DNA from: Burkholderiales bacterium
GTDB lineage: Bacteria; Pseudomonadota; Gammaproteobacteria; Burkholderiales; Nitrosomonadaceae
Assembly (NCBI GenBank): GCA_024235755.1
Contig: JACKLV010000003.1
Coordinates: forward strand, 1-64,000
DNA length: 64,000 nucleotides
Direction: 5' to 3'
Made by a program: the position numbers and the translations under genes. Below the pieces are notes generated by a model. The model saw only the letters and a list, made by a program, of their open reading frames with translations. It was not told the DNA's origin and did no database searches. Of the stretch, positions 1 to 8,776 are shown in pieces. Numbering within the stretch: position 1 is the first letter of the stretch; each line of letters begins with the position of its first letter.

Positions 1-248
1 AATCTTAGGTTATTGAGTAATTCAATCGTTGAATACAGCAAATATCTATCATGTTCATTTCCACTTGATTCGTTTAGTGCTTGTACCCGGTTTACAAGCA
101 CTTCGTCAAAATCTTCGAGTGAGCTGTAGTTATCAATGACAATCGGTTTCGTTCCGGCTTTAGCACAACAAATCAAGACTTGTTTAGATTCCAGTAAATT
201 AGAATGTTCGAGTAGGCTGACGATCCAATCGTTAACGTTATTGATCAT
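1..248 (-). CDS. Partial hypothetical protein, runs off left edge
   Basis: An open frame starts at ATG 248 on the minus strand and is still open at base 1, giving at least 82 residues that begin MINNVNDWIVSLLEH. It is rich in Leu, Asn and Glu and looks like a soluble alpha/beta protein; I do not recognise the family. Its ATG overlaps the stop of a preceding open frame in an ATGA arrangement (248-245), which suggests translational coupling to whatever lay upstream. The C-terminus is outside the window, so length and function cannot be judged. Confidence 0.45.
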   Translation of the reverse strand, partial: MINNVNDWIVSLLEHSNLLESKQVLICCAKAGTKPIVIDNYSSLEDFDEVLVNRVQALNESSGNEHDRYLLYSTIELLNNLR

Positions 249-464
249 ACCCAATTTTCCTCATACATTTTACTGGTTTCACACGCTATCAACTCCTCAA
301 ACCCATTCGTAACAAGATGCCGCCAAGTGGCGCCAAAATCACATTGCGTGACACGGATACCGGGTGGTGATTGGCGGCGCTTGACAGTAATGGGGTAGGT
401 CGCGAACCAAGAATTATATACATTGCGCCCAACCCTGAACCTTACTGAACCGGCAACATTAAAC
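245..464 (-). pseudogene. Possible 3' remnant of a truncated gene
   Basis: From the end of the DUF2207 gene to the partial gene at the left edge, one minus-strand frame stays open for about 73 codons and ends in TGA at 247-245, overlapping the next ATG. It has no start codon of its own between the genes; the only in-frame ATG (520) lies inside the glycine-rich tail of the DUF2207 gene, in another frame. The residues (for example VKRRQSPPGIRVTQCDFG) look protein-like but I do not recognise them. The simplest reading is a gene whose 5' part was lost. It could also be a chance open frame. Confidence 0.25.
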
Positions 465-2384
465 CTACCAACCACCGCCCCCTCCTCCACCACCGCCACC
501 GCCGGAAAATCCGCCGCCACCGCTGCCCGATGATGAGCCCGGCGCTGTCGACGACGATGCGACCGATGTGGTCAGCGAATTGCTCAAGGTGGATGAGAAA
601 TTTGAGAACTGATGCGAATCCCAGCTTGAACCGTGATACCAGTGCGGGGAATAGCCGGAGCCTGACGCTGCCGAGGATGCGCGTAGTTGGTTTTCAAACT
701 GCCTGCTCCACTGCTGTTCCAAACCCAGCGCGACGGCATAGGGCAGGATGCGTTCGAATAATTCCGGTGTTTTACCGCCGGCATATTTAAACTCGAGCTC
801 ATGTTTATCGGCGATTTCAATAAACCGTTTGAAACCATCGATTTTATCGAGCAGTTTGCGTCCTGCGAGCGTAGGCGCTTTGAGCAGTTCGTAAAACAGC
901 CAGTTTATAGCCACAAAGGCAATAATCATGGCCGGATATAACCAGGAGCTTTCCGTCGCCAACATCACCAGTACGGCAACTTCGGCAGCCAGAAAAGGCA
1001 GCGCCAGAACCGTCGCGCCCAGCGCGCCGGCAAATCCGAATCCGGACATGGCGCGTTTCCATCCATGCCAGGCCTGGGTGAGCAGACTCAATACCACAAT
1101 TGACCAGATGCTCAACCAGACCATCATGAACAAAACCGGCATCATCGATGCGCCGGTATTCTGCAAAACAACGGATGCCACCAGAAATAGCAGGGTCAGG
1201 GCAAAACCAAAATAGAAATAACCGGCATTGGTTTTGAAATAAATTTTTTCATAATCCTTTTCCAGCGAGTCCTGATGTGCGTCAATTGCTGCGGAGATGA
1301 CGGAGTGGTTTTCCTGTTCCAGAACAATCGCATCCGCACTGCCGAATAATTTATTCAGCAATTTCGCCTCGCCCGGCGCCAGCGGGCAATTGCTGCCATC
1401 CAGTTTTGTCAGGGTATACTGCTTGTCTCGGTTCTCGGTAATCGACAGATGACCTTTTACCGCCAGATTAATCAGCGCGGTAGTAAAGCAGGTTTTGTCG
1501 TAGCCCATTTCCCTGATAAACCGTATCGACGCCGGAGAATAGCCCTCGGGCGGTTCGTAATGCGGAAAGATAATGCCGCGCTGAGGGTCCTTGCCGATGC
1601 GCGACCATACCAGAAGATAGTACAGTAATAACACGGCTATACCGCCCAAACCGACGCAAATCCCGAGGTTATCCATCAAAACGAAAAGAATCCGGGTTTT
1701 CAGATCGGGCTCGGTGAAATAACCTTTGGGCCAGTTGACGACGATACTGAGCCCCTGGCGCGGCTCCAGGCGTTTTGAGGTGTCGAAATGCACGACACCA
1801 CCGGCATCAATATGACCTGCGAAATTTTTTGCGGTGCTGCCGTAATTGCCGGTAAAGCCATCCAGCGCCATGCTGCCAGCTGGAATTTTGGCCGGCAGAC
1901 TCACCGTTGCACTGGCCTGCAGTATCGGAAAGTCCCAGCCATTACCGGTGACATTCCAGTACAGCTCATCGTAGTGCTTGAAGTAACCCAGCTGCCTGTC
2001 GGTTTTATAACTGATCTCGAATTTGTGAATACCGGGCGGCAGAATAACATCCTGACGTCCTATATAAATCCGTATGCCTTGATCGATTTCCTGAGTATGA
2101 TATTGTTCCAGCTGATCGTTGCGCCTGATCTCAAGAATTTTAAAGCCGACTTTATAGCGGTTACCGGCAAGATCTTTATAATTCAAAGGAAAATCCCGGT
2201 AGATACCGTGCCTGATCTGGTTCTGTTCCGACCGGACTACGATGGTTTCCGTCACCAGCATGTCGGCGTTCTCAAGAACCAGAATGTCGCTGTGATACGA
2301 CTTGATCACCTCCTCGGCCAAGGCCGGATTCAATGTCAGGACACAAAAAATCAGAATACAAATATAAACGATAAACTTGGGCAT
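465..2384 (-). CDS. DUF2207 domain membrane protein
   Basis: A 639-residue envelope protein. A signal peptide (MPKFIVYICILIFCVLTLN..ALA) is followed by an extracytoplasmic beta-rich DUF2207 region of about 210 residues (IKSYHSDILVLENADMLVTE..), a membrane segment near residues 240-260, a cytoplasmic stretch containing ISITEN-like winged segments, two or more membrane segments around 390-525, and a low-complexity tail of serine then almost pure glycine ending in Trp. That tail is typical of DUF2207 proteins. I chose ATG 2384 over GTG 2399 because GAAGG sits at the right distance upstream. It starts 4 bp after the LemA stop, so the two are co-transcribed; this pairing is common. The function of DUF2207 proteins is unknown. 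Confidence 0.88.
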   Translation of the reverse strand: MPKFIVYICILIFCVLTLNPALAEEVIKSYHSDILVLENADMLVTETIVVRSEQNQIRHGIYRDFPLNYKDLAGNRYKVGFKILEIRRNDQLEQYHTQEIDQGIRIYIGRQDVILPPGIHKFEISYKTDRQLGYFKHYDELYWNVTGNGWDFPILQASATVSLPAKIPAGSMALDGFTGNYGSTAKNFAGHIDAGGVVHFDTSKRLEPRQGLSIVVNWPKGYFTEPDLKTRILFVLMDNLGICVGLGGIAVLLLYYLLVWSRIGKDPQRGIIFPHYEPPEGYSPASIRFIREMGYDKTCFTTALINLAVKGHLSITENRDKQYTLTKLDGSNCPLAPGEAKLLNKLFGSADAIVLEQENHSVISAAIDAHQDSLEKDYEKIYFKTNAGYFYFGFALTLLFLVASVVLQNTGASMMPVLFMMVWLSIWSIVVLSLLTQAWHGWKRAMSGFGFAGALGATVLALPFLAAEVAVLVMLATESSWLYPAMIIAFVAINWLFYELLKAPTLAGRKLLDKIDGFKRFIEIADKHELEFKYAGGKTPELFERILPYAVALGLEQQWSRQFENQLRASSAASGSGYSPHWYHGSSWDSHQFSNFSSTLSNSLTTSVASSSTAPGSSSGSGGGGFSGGGGGGGGGGGW

Positions 2385-2388
2385 TCTA

Positions 2389-2913
2389 TTAACCTTCACT
2401 CAGGTTAGCCTGAAAATATCCGGCGGGTTGAAATTTAAACATACGGGCAAGCAGCAGATCAGGAAAAGTATCGATGCGCGTATTCAGGTTTCGGACTGCG
2501 CCATTGTAGTAACGGCGCGCATACTGAATATGGTGTTCAACATCCGACAGATTATGCTGCAAATCCAAAAAAGACCGGTTTGCTTTTAAATCGGGATAGG
2601 CTTCCGCCAGCACCAATAACCGGCGGATTTCCGAAGCAAGCGCTGTCTCGGCATTGCCGATTTCGGTCACTTCATTGCTGTGCACACTACGCGTGCGCAG
2701 TTCCGTGACGGCGGTTAGCGTCGCAGACTCAAAAGCGGCGTACTGCCTGACTGCGGCAACCAGCTTGGGGATCAAGTCATGCCGGCGCTTGAGCTGGACA
2801 TCAATGTCGCTCCAGGCCGCCAGCACCAGGTTTTTGTCACGAACCAGGAGATTGTAAATAACCACCGCCCATAGGGTGAGCGCAGCAACGATCAAAAGCA
2901 GAATTTCCGGCAT
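2389..2913 (-). CDS. lemA: LemA family protein
   Basis: A 174-residue protein with one N-terminal membrane segment (residues 3-22, LLLIVAALTLWAVVIYNLLV) and a cytoplasmic helical bundle. The core NLVLAAWSDIDVQLKRRHDLIPKLV followed later by LQHNLSDVEHHIQYARRYYNGAVRNLN is the LemA signature; the family normally has about 180-200 residues. The exact role of LemA is not established; it is often encoded beside DUF2207 or TPM-type membrane proteins, as here. It is the first gene of a two-gene minus-strand unit. Confidence 0.93.
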   Translation of the reverse strand: MPEILLLIVAALTLWAVVIYNLLVRDKNLVLAAWSDIDVQLKRRHDLIPKLVAAVRQYAAFESATLTAVTELRTRSVHSNEVTEIGNAETALASEIRRLLVLAEAYPDLKANRSFLDLQHNLSDVEHHIQYARRYYNGAVRNLNTRIDTFPDLLLARMFKFQPAGYFQANLSEG

Positions 2914-3445
2914 GAATAACTTTTAACGATAAAGTATGTTGATGAATACGCCTGCAAACACATGTTCTTACGCTGCAGAACCCGTCAAGTTTGTTCTATT
3001 ATGTCGGCATACCCCTTTTTATCTTTAACCACACCAGCATTAACAAGCGCCAATTAATTCCATACTATCCGGGTTTACGTGAATTACCCGGTCAACTTAT
3101 TTTTGCGTGAAAAATCATATTGCTCGCTAACAAAATGGCTGACGTATAATGATCGCTTTTATCGTCAAGCCAACAAATAGTGACTTTCGTCTAGAGGCTT
3201 TGTTCAGGAAAAAACTCCGATTGATTTTACAGATATGATGTTGTACATAAAGCGTTTCTGTTAGGATTCATTGAATCAACAAAAAGCATTGAATGATTTA
3301 ATTCGCACAGGATGCTATTGAAAACACCGAATCCCGTCCCGAAGGCTGATAATCCAATCGACTTTTTCATAATCAGTTTATAATCGACAACATTACCAAA
3401 CCGCGAGGTAATTCCTGATGAGGCGGCGTCTTCAAACATGACTCA
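2914..3445. other. Intergenic region, divergent promoters expected
   Basis: These 532 bases separate the divergent lemA and pyk genes. I see no convincing gene. TATAAT hexamers occur at 3145-3150 and 3379-3384. A tiny frame (ATG 3417, stop just before pyk) overlaps the pyk leader and is probably chance. Confidence 0.5.
3358..3384 (+). promoter_or_regulatory. Candidate pyk promoter
   Basis: TCGACT at 3358-3363 and a perfect TATAAT at 3379-3384, 15 bp apart, lie about 60 bp before the pyk ATG. The spacing is short for sigma-70, so only the -10 is persuasive. Confidence 0.3.
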
Positions 3446-4891
3446 ATGAATAATCTTCTGACTAGCCTGCGTAAAACCAAAATCGTTGCCACCATCGGCC
3501 CGGCCAGCGATTCGCCCGAAATTTTGAAACAAATGATCGCTGCGGGGATGAATGTCGCCCGTTTGAATCTGTCCCATGGCACCATCGAGGAACACCAGGC
3601 CCGCCTGGACTGGATTCGCGATACGGCCAACGCGATGGGTGCGCAGCTGGCGATAATGGTTGACACGCGCGGTATCGAGATCCGCACCGGTAAACTGAGC
3701 GACAACCCGGTAGAGCTGGTGCGCGGCGCTAAATTCACCCTGTACACGGACGGACGCATCGGCACCGTAGCGGGCGTTTCCGTGACCTACAAAAACCTGC
3801 CGAGCGAAGTAGAACCGGGAACACCGGTACTCATTGATGATGGCGCCATTGAACTGGAAGTTGTTTCAGTTGCAAATAACGAAATTATCTGCCAGATCGT
3901 CCATGGCGGTTTCTTGAAGGAAAACAAGAGCGTGAACTTGCCCGACACTGAGTTGGCAGTCAATGCGGTCAGTCCTGAATTCAGGGATGATATCGCTCGG
4001 GAAGTCAACTTCGCCGCGGACAATGACGTGGACTATCTGGCCGCATCCTTCGTACAAAGCGCAGAGGATATCCATCGTATCCGTGATATTTTTCTGGAAA
4101 CGGAGAGGCGCACGCCCATCATCGCCAAAATAGAAAATAAAGCCGGTATCAAAAATCTTGAGGAAATCGTGAAAGCCGCAGACGGCGTGATGGTGGCGCG
4201 TGGCGATCTTGGCGTCGAGCTGCCGTTAGCAGAGGTGCCGGGATACCAGAAAAAAATCATACGTACCACGGTAATGAACGGAAAACCGGTGATTACCGCT
4301 ACCGAGATGCTCGCATCCATGGAACGCAACCCCAAACCGACTCGTGCCGAAGCCAGCGACGTGGCCAACGCCATACTTGACGGCACATCGGCGGTCATGC
4401 TTTCCGGTGAGACTGCGATCGGTAAATTTCCGGTTGAAGCGGTGCGCACCATGTCCATTCTCGCGCAGCGTACGGAAGCATCGCTTAACGAATATGGATA
4501 CCTGCAGAAAACCCGCATGGACCCGGTAAATATCATTCCCGAGGTGGTCAGCCAGTCGGCGGTTAACATGGCGGAAAAACTCAAAGCGGTTGCCATCTTC
4601 AGCCTGACCGAGACCGGTTTCACGTCCCGGTTAATCTCCAAGAATCGCCCGGATTGCCCGATCGTGGCAGTTACCTACTCCCAGTTGGTGGCGCGACGCT
4701 TGTCCATGAACTGGGGCGTGATACCGTTACTGTGCGAAGAGGGCAGCGACGATAGCGTCAAACTGGAATTTGCTGTAAGGCGGGCCAAGGAGCTTGGCTA
4801 CATCAAACCGGGAGACGTCGTTATCGTGACCGCAGGCACCCGCCAGCACCGGGTCGGCGGTACAGATCTGATTCGCGTCATGAAAGTGTAA
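3446..4891 (+). CDS. pyk: Pyruvate kinase
   Basis: A 481-residue enzyme converting phosphoenolpyruvate and ADP to pyruvate and ATP in lower glycolysis. The N-terminus KTKIVATIGPASDSPEILKQ and the substrate-binding NLSHG are present. The active-site segment IIAKIENKAGIKN holds the catalytic Lys, and GVMVARGDLGVELP holds the metal-binding Glu/Asp region. ITATEMLASM..PTRAEASDVANA is the usual ADP-side motif, and a C-terminal allosteric domain ends HRVGGTDLIRVMKV. Length is normal. Nitrosomonas-type organisms are autotrophs, so the enzyme probably serves biosynthetic flux. No good Shine-Dalgarno is visible before ATG 3446 and no in-frame alternative exists. Confidence 0.97.
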   Translation: MNNLLTSLRKTKIVATIGPASDSPEILKQMIAAGMNVARLNLSHGTIEEHQARLDWIRDTANAMGAQLAIMVDTRGIEIRTGKLSDNPVELVRGAKFTLYTDGRIGTVAGVSVTYKNLPSEVEPGTPVLIDDGAIELEVVSVANNEIICQIVHGGFLKENKSVNLPDTELAVNAVSPEFRDDIAREVNFAADNDVDYLAASFVQSAEDIHRIRDIFLETERRTPIIAKIENKAGIKNLEEIVKAADGVMVARGDLGVELPLAEVPGYQKKIIRTTVMNGKPVITATEMLASMERNPKPTRAEASDVANAILDGTSAVMLSGETAIGKFPVEAVRTMSILAQRTEASLNEYGYLQKTRMDPVNIIPEVVSQSAVNMAEKLKAVAIFSLTETGFTSRLISKNRPDCPIVAVTYSQLVARRLSMNWGVIPLLCEEGSDDSVKLEFAVRRAKELGYIKPGDVVIVTAGTRQHRVGGTDLIRVMKV

Positions 4892-5013
4892 GAGTCCCCA
4901 TAAGCGATGAATTTATAGGACTGGGGCGCCTGTTTAACAGCCAACACTCTCGAATTCCATATAAAAGATTCCTGTCGCTCGGTCTCTCCCAACCCTGTAC
5001 ATTGCGCCCCGTA

Positions 5014-5181
5014 TCACTTTTTATGCATTGCTTTATGGGCAGCCTGAGATGACTGCGAATCATTTTCCTTCGACTCTTGATGCACCAGCTTCCCGCCAGG
5101 ATAACGCTGTTCATCATACAGCCATAGCCACCACCAACCATCGCGCATTTTGCATACTTCTTCAAAGCTTAACTTTTCCAT
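5014..5181 (-). CDS. Small hypothetical protein, 55 aa
   Basis: A 55-residue protein starting MEKLSFEEVCKMRDGWWWLW, with a strikingly Trp/Tyr-rich N-terminal half and a hydrophilic Ser/Gln/Lys tail. AAGGAAA lies 5 bp before ATG 5181, which supports this start rather than the longer upstream one. No signal peptide or membrane segment is evident. I do not recognise the family. It sits alone between pyk (convergent) and the nitrosocyanin gene. Confidence 0.55.
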   Translation of the reverse strand: MEKLSFEEVCKMRDGWWWLWLYDEQRYPGGKLVHQESKENDSQSSQAAHKAMHKK

Positions 5182-5352
5182 CGCATTTCCTTTATCCCGG
5201 TTAAACAACACGATGAATAGTAATGATCCAAAGATTTCCATTCAGTGATAAAACTCACTCAAATATCGGATCGGAAGGAAAGGCAACTGAAAATGCAAGA
5301 CAGTGGTTTATCTGCAACACCGACTGTTTACTATGGAAAAAACTTTGGAAAT

Positions 5353-5380
5353 GAAATGGCCGGAATCAACCGGCCATTTC
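5353..5380 (-). terminator. Hairpin downstream of nitrosocyanin gene
   Basis: A perfect 11-bp stem (GAAATGGCCGG / CCGGCCATTTC) with a 6-base loop sits 51 bp after the nitrosocyanin stop. On the minus strand a T-rich tract (AAAGTTTTTTCC) follows after about 10 bases. It is the likely transcription end of that gene. Confidence 0.65.
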
Positions 5381-5431
5381 AACATAAAAATTGCTGTCTA
5401 TGCTCGAATTACAGCACAGACCCGGACAACG

Positions 5432-5851
5432 TTAGTCTAAAACGTTTAACGTGCCAGGCAAGTGAACATTTTTAGGGTGAAGCTGGCACCAGATGGTAAA
5501 GGCGCCCGCTTTATCGGCCGTGAAAGAAACCGTTTTGGTTTCGCCCGCTTTGATGACTTCCTGAATGCCATATTCATCAATTGAAAATCCTTCGCTGATC
5601 GGCGATTTGTTTTCAATCGTGATTTTCACTTTCGAACCTTTGTGTACGGCGATGGTTTCAGGTTCATTCAGTACGTTAAACGCACGAATGTTTTTTACCG
5701 TCACGCCTTCCACATTCAATTCAGGAATGTTGGTATCGTAAGCATTCATAATGACTTTAAATGTCTTCTCTTCGCCAGCCTGTACAGCACCTGCCGCTGC
5801 CAATAATGCGAATGCAAAGCTCAGGCAAACGATCCGGGTTAATTTCATCAT
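5432..5851 (-). CDS. ncyA: Nitrosocyanin, red copper protein
   Basis: A 139-residue exported cupredoxin. The signal peptide [24 protein letters not shown] is followed by a mature part of about 115 residues. The segments [31 protein letters not shown] and [11 protein letters not shown], with [13 protein letters not shown] at the end, match nitrosocyanin of ammonia oxidisers as I recall it. The copper ligands of that family are a Glu (here in ISEGF) and the Cys, His and His of C-x2-H-x4-H, all present. The protein is periplasmic; its physiological role, probably in nitrogen-oxide or electron handling during ammonia oxidation, is unsettled. I chose ATG 5851 because GGAGG lies 8 bp upstream; a start 15 bp further up would place that site inside the gene. 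It is monocistronic. Confidence 0.95.
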   Translation of the reverse strand: MMKLTRIVCLSFAFALLAAAGAVQAGEEKTFKVIMNAYDTNIPELNVEGVTVKNIRAFNVLNEPETIAVHKGSKVKITIENKSPISEGFSIDEYGIQEVIKAGETKTVSFTADKAGAFTIWCQLHPKNVHLPGTLNVLD

Positions 5852-6348
5852 ACTCATTTCCTCCATAAAGTTAAATGCAAGTTAGTAAACTGACATTCAT
5901 CTGGCTCTAGTGAAGTAGTTGTACTAACACCCAACGAAAGCCGCTCGTCAAACCTATCCTGACGAGTAATGGCTCTACGTTATTCTTATCATAACCGAAT
6001 TTTGTTACAAATTTATAAATGACATGTTGCTGCGCTCAACCATTTTTAAACAGAGTCCAGAAACCTGGCCATTCATGCCGACAACATTATAGAATCGATG
6101 TGAAAAAAATGAGCAGGCGCGGCCTGATTGGTTATGAAGCCGTTAAACTGTATGCTTCATTTGCAGTTATTCAAACATGCGCATCATTTTTTCTTTAATT
6201 TACCCGGCAGCGCTTCATCAACCGGATAATAAAAGGTTCAATCAGTTTTTTAGCGTGACTGACAATACAGGTGGTTTTTTAGTCAACTGTCAAATAAAAT
6301 GAAAGGGAGCGCGTGAAACAATCCGCCTGTATTTGGATTTTGTTTGAC
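5852..6348. other. Intergenic region upstream of nitrosocyanin gene
   Basis: About 500 bp between the nitrosocyanin gene and tRNA-Leu, both on the minus strand. I found no convincing gene. The nitrosocyanin promoter must lie here; a TTGACG (complement of 5946-5951) is a possible -35, but no good -10 follows it at 16-18 bp. Confidence 0.4.
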
Positions 6349-6433
6349 TGGTGCCCAGAAGAGGACTCGAACCTCCACACCCGAAGGAACATGGACCTGA
6401 ACCATGCGCGTCTACCAATTCCGCCATCTGGGC
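6349..6433 (-). tRNA. tRNA-Leu (anticodon CAG)
   Basis: On the minus strand the acceptor stem GCCCAGA pairs with TCTGGGC, followed by A and an encoded CCA (6351-6349). The D-arm contains GGTAGACGC, the anticodon loop reads TTCAGGT (CAG), a long class II variable arm (TGTTCCTTCGGGTGT) follows, and the T-loop is GGTTCGAGTCC. At 85 nt this is a standard tRNA-Leu reading CUG. Confidence 0.96.
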
Positions 6434-6443
6434 AACTTCGGAT

Positions 6444-6473
6444 ATTATTCTTCTCAGACCGAAAAGAGTGCAA
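6444..6473 (-). promoter_or_regulatory. Promoter of tRNA-Leu
   Basis: TTGCAC (complement of 6468-6473) and AATAAT (complement of 6444-6449) are 18 bp apart, ending 10 bp before the tRNA 5' end. Confidence 0.55.
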
Positions 6474-6495
6474 CATTCTATAGGAAACCGCTATT

Positions 6496-8721
6496 TTGTC
6501 AATCAAAGAACATCGCAAGCTAAGAAAACAGGACCCTTATCTAGACCGCGAAAAAACGCGTTATGCACACCCCCTGCCCAGCCGGGAATTTATTCTGCAA
6601 ATCCTGAAAAACGGTATTCCGACAACCGAACAACACTTGCAGAAACTGCTTGGGATCAAGCGCCATGAGCAGGATGCCTTCGCGCGCAGATTGACAGCCA
6701 TGCTGCGTGAGGGGCAAATTTTCAAAAACCGCAAAGGCGATCTTTGCGTCATGGAAAAGCTCGATTTGATCAAGGGTACAGTACAGGGACATGCGGACGG
6801 TTACGGTTTCCTGATTCCCGATAATGACGGCGCTGATTTATTCCTGCCGGCCAAGGAAATGCACAAGGCGCTGCATGGCGATCATGTGCTTGTCAGGGAA
6901 GCAGGTCTTGACCGGCGCGGCAGACGTGAAGCAGTGATTGTCGAAGTGCTTGAACGGGTTAATCATCAACTGGTTGGAAGGCTGCATTTGGATCACGGCA
7001 TTATGTACGTTGTGGCGGAAAATAAGCGCATCAATCAGGATATTCTGATTCCGGGCGATTGTTCCTTCAACGCCAGCGCAGGACAGGTTGTCATGGTTGA
7101 AATTATTCAGCAGCCCAACAAACACGCGCAGCCGATTGGGCGCATTGTCGAAATTCTTGGCGATTATGTCGACCCAGGTATGGAAATCGAGATCGCATTG
7201 CGCAAACACGATCTGCCCTATACTTTTTCTGCCGAAATTGAAACGCTGTCAGCCACACTACCAGCCCGGGTGCTGCGCAAAAACCATTCAGAGCGCCGCG
7301 ATTTGCGTCATCTGCCGCTGGTAACGATTGACGGTGAAACGGCGCGTGATTTTGACGACGCAGTCTATTGCGAATGCGATGACGATGGATTTACTTTATA
7401 CGTCGCAATTGCCGATGTTTCGCAATATGTGCATCCTGGCGATGCGTTTGACCAGGAAGCGCTGAACCGGGGCAATTCAGTGTATTTTCCGATGCGAGTG
7501 ATCCCAATGTTACCCGAAGTGCTGTCGAACGGCCTTTGTTCGCTAAATCCCAAATGCAACCGTTTGTGCATGGTATGCGAAATCCGCTTTGACGCACACG
7601 GCGAACGGCAACACTATACGTTTTATCCGGCGCTGATGCGGTCGCATGCGCGCCTGACCTATACCCAGGTTGCGGCCATGCTGGCCGATGTCAACAGCAA
7701 GAAAGCTAAACGCCATACGAATCTGCTGTCCGATCTGAAAAACCTGTATGCCCTTTTCAAGGTGTTGCTGAAAGTACGTAAAAAACGTGGCGCTATCGAC
7801 TTTGAAACCACAGAGACACAAATGTTTTTTAACGAGCAGGGCAAAATCGAAAAAATCGAACCCATACAGCGCAACGACGCTCATCGATTAATTGAAGAAT
7901 GCATGCTCGCGGCCAATGTATGCGCTGCCGATTTTCTGCTAAAACACGGACATCCCGCCCTGTTTCGCATACACGAAAGACCTGCAGCCGACAAACTGGA
8001 AGCGCTTCGTCACTTTCTCAAGGAAGTCGGCATTCAACTTGGCGGCAAGCTGAAGCCGAAAGCCAGTGATTATGCAAAAACATTAAGCAAAATAAAAAAC
8101 CGGCCGGACAGACATCTCTTGCAGACTGTCATGTTGCGCTCCTTACCACAGGCGCAATACAGTCCCGATAACTGCGGTCATTTCGGCCTGGCTTATGATG
8201 CTTACACGCACTTTACTTCGCCTATCCGGCGTTATCCGGATTTATTGACGCATCGGGCAATCAAAGCGGTACTGCGCAAAGAACAGTATATGCCCGGCGA
8301 TTGGCATGAACTGGGTGGCCATTGTTCACAAACAGAACGGCGCGCCGATGAAGCCACGCGGGATGTGGAAACCTGGCTGAAATGTTTTTTTATGCAGGAC
8401 AAGATCGGCGAATGTTTTGACGGAATTATCAGCAGCGTCACCGGTTTTGGATTGTTTGTAGCGCTCGAAGCAGTCTATGTGGAGGGACTCATCCATATTT
8501 CCGAACTGCCCAGTGATTACTTTCATTTTGACGCCACCCGGCACTGCTTGTTGGGCGAACGTACCGGCAAACAATTCCGCATTGGCGACCGCCTGAGTGT
8601 CAAACTGGTGCGGGTTGATCTGGAAACCAGTAAAATTGACTTTATCTTGAATGAGCCCGAAAAAAACGCGCCACCGAAAAAAAGTAAACCGGTAAAAAAA
8701 TCGAAGCCAAAAAAACGATAG
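6496..8721 (+). CDS. rnr: Ribonuclease R
   Basis: A 741-residue processive 3'-5' exoribonuclease that degrades structured RNA. The N-terminus (DPYLDREKTRYAHPLPSREF) is typical of RNase R. Two cold-shock-like domains (about 75-245) precede the RNB catalytic domain, seen in TIDGETARDFDDAVY, whose Asp residues bind magnesium, and in YTHFTSPIRRYPDLLTHRAI. An S1 domain (about 635-715) and a Lys-rich basic tail complete the protein. The start is TTG 6496, with AGGAAA 8 bp upstream; no nearby in-frame ATG exists. The gene is divergent from tRNA-Leu and leads the rnr-rlmB pair. Confidence 0.96.
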   Translation: MSIKEHRKLRKQDPYLDREKTRYAHPLPSREFILQILKNGIPTTEQHLQKLLGIKRHEQDAFARRLTAMLREGQIFKNRKGDLCVMEKLDLIKGTVQGHADGYGFLIPDNDGADLFLPAKEMHKALHGDHVLVREAGLDRRGRREAVIVEVLERVNHQLVGRLHLDHGIMYVVAENKRINQDILIPGDCSFNASAGQVVMVEIIQQPNKHAQPIGRIVEILGDYVDPGMEIEIALRKHDLPYTFSAEIETLSATLPARVLRKNHSERRDLRHLPLVTIDGETARDFDDAVYCECDDDGFTLYVAIADVSQYVHPGDAFDQEALNRGNSVYFPMRVIPMLPEVLSNGLCSLNPKCNRLCMVCEIRFDAHGERQHYTFYPALMRSHARLTYTQVAAMLADVNSKKAKRHTNLLSDLKNLYALFKVLLKVRKKRGAIDFETTETQMFFNEQGKIEKIEPIQRNDAHRLIEECMLAANVCAADFLLKHGHPALFRIHERPAADKLEALRHFLKEVGIQLGGKLKPKASDYAKTLSKIKNRPDRHLLQTVMLRSLPQAQYSPDNCGHFGLAYDAYTHFTSPIRRYPDLLTHRAIKAVLRKEQYMPGDWHELGGHCSQTERRADEATRDVETWLKCFFMQDKIGECFDGIISSVTGFGLFVALEAVYVEGLIHISELPSDYFHFDATRHCLLGERTGKQFRIGDRLSVKLVRVDLETSKIDFILNEPEKNAPPKKSKPVKKSKPKKR

Positions 8722-8776
8722 CATCATTATTTACACGCAAATTTTCTATGAATGAAACAATGTTCAGTACGGACAA

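Noticed and set aside
1788..2408. 206-codon plus-strand frame opposite the DUF2207 gene
   Set aside because: It is antisense to a clearly recognisable protein and has no family features of its own.
3227..3439. 70-codon minus-strand frame in the lemA-pyk gap
   Set aside because: No ribosome binding site, no family features, and it covers the probable pyk promoter.
4981..5012. Words CCCAACCCTG and TACATTGCGCCC shared with 419-437
   Set aside because: Both words occur at both places but in opposite order and without wider alignment; this may be chance or a repeat too short to define by eye.
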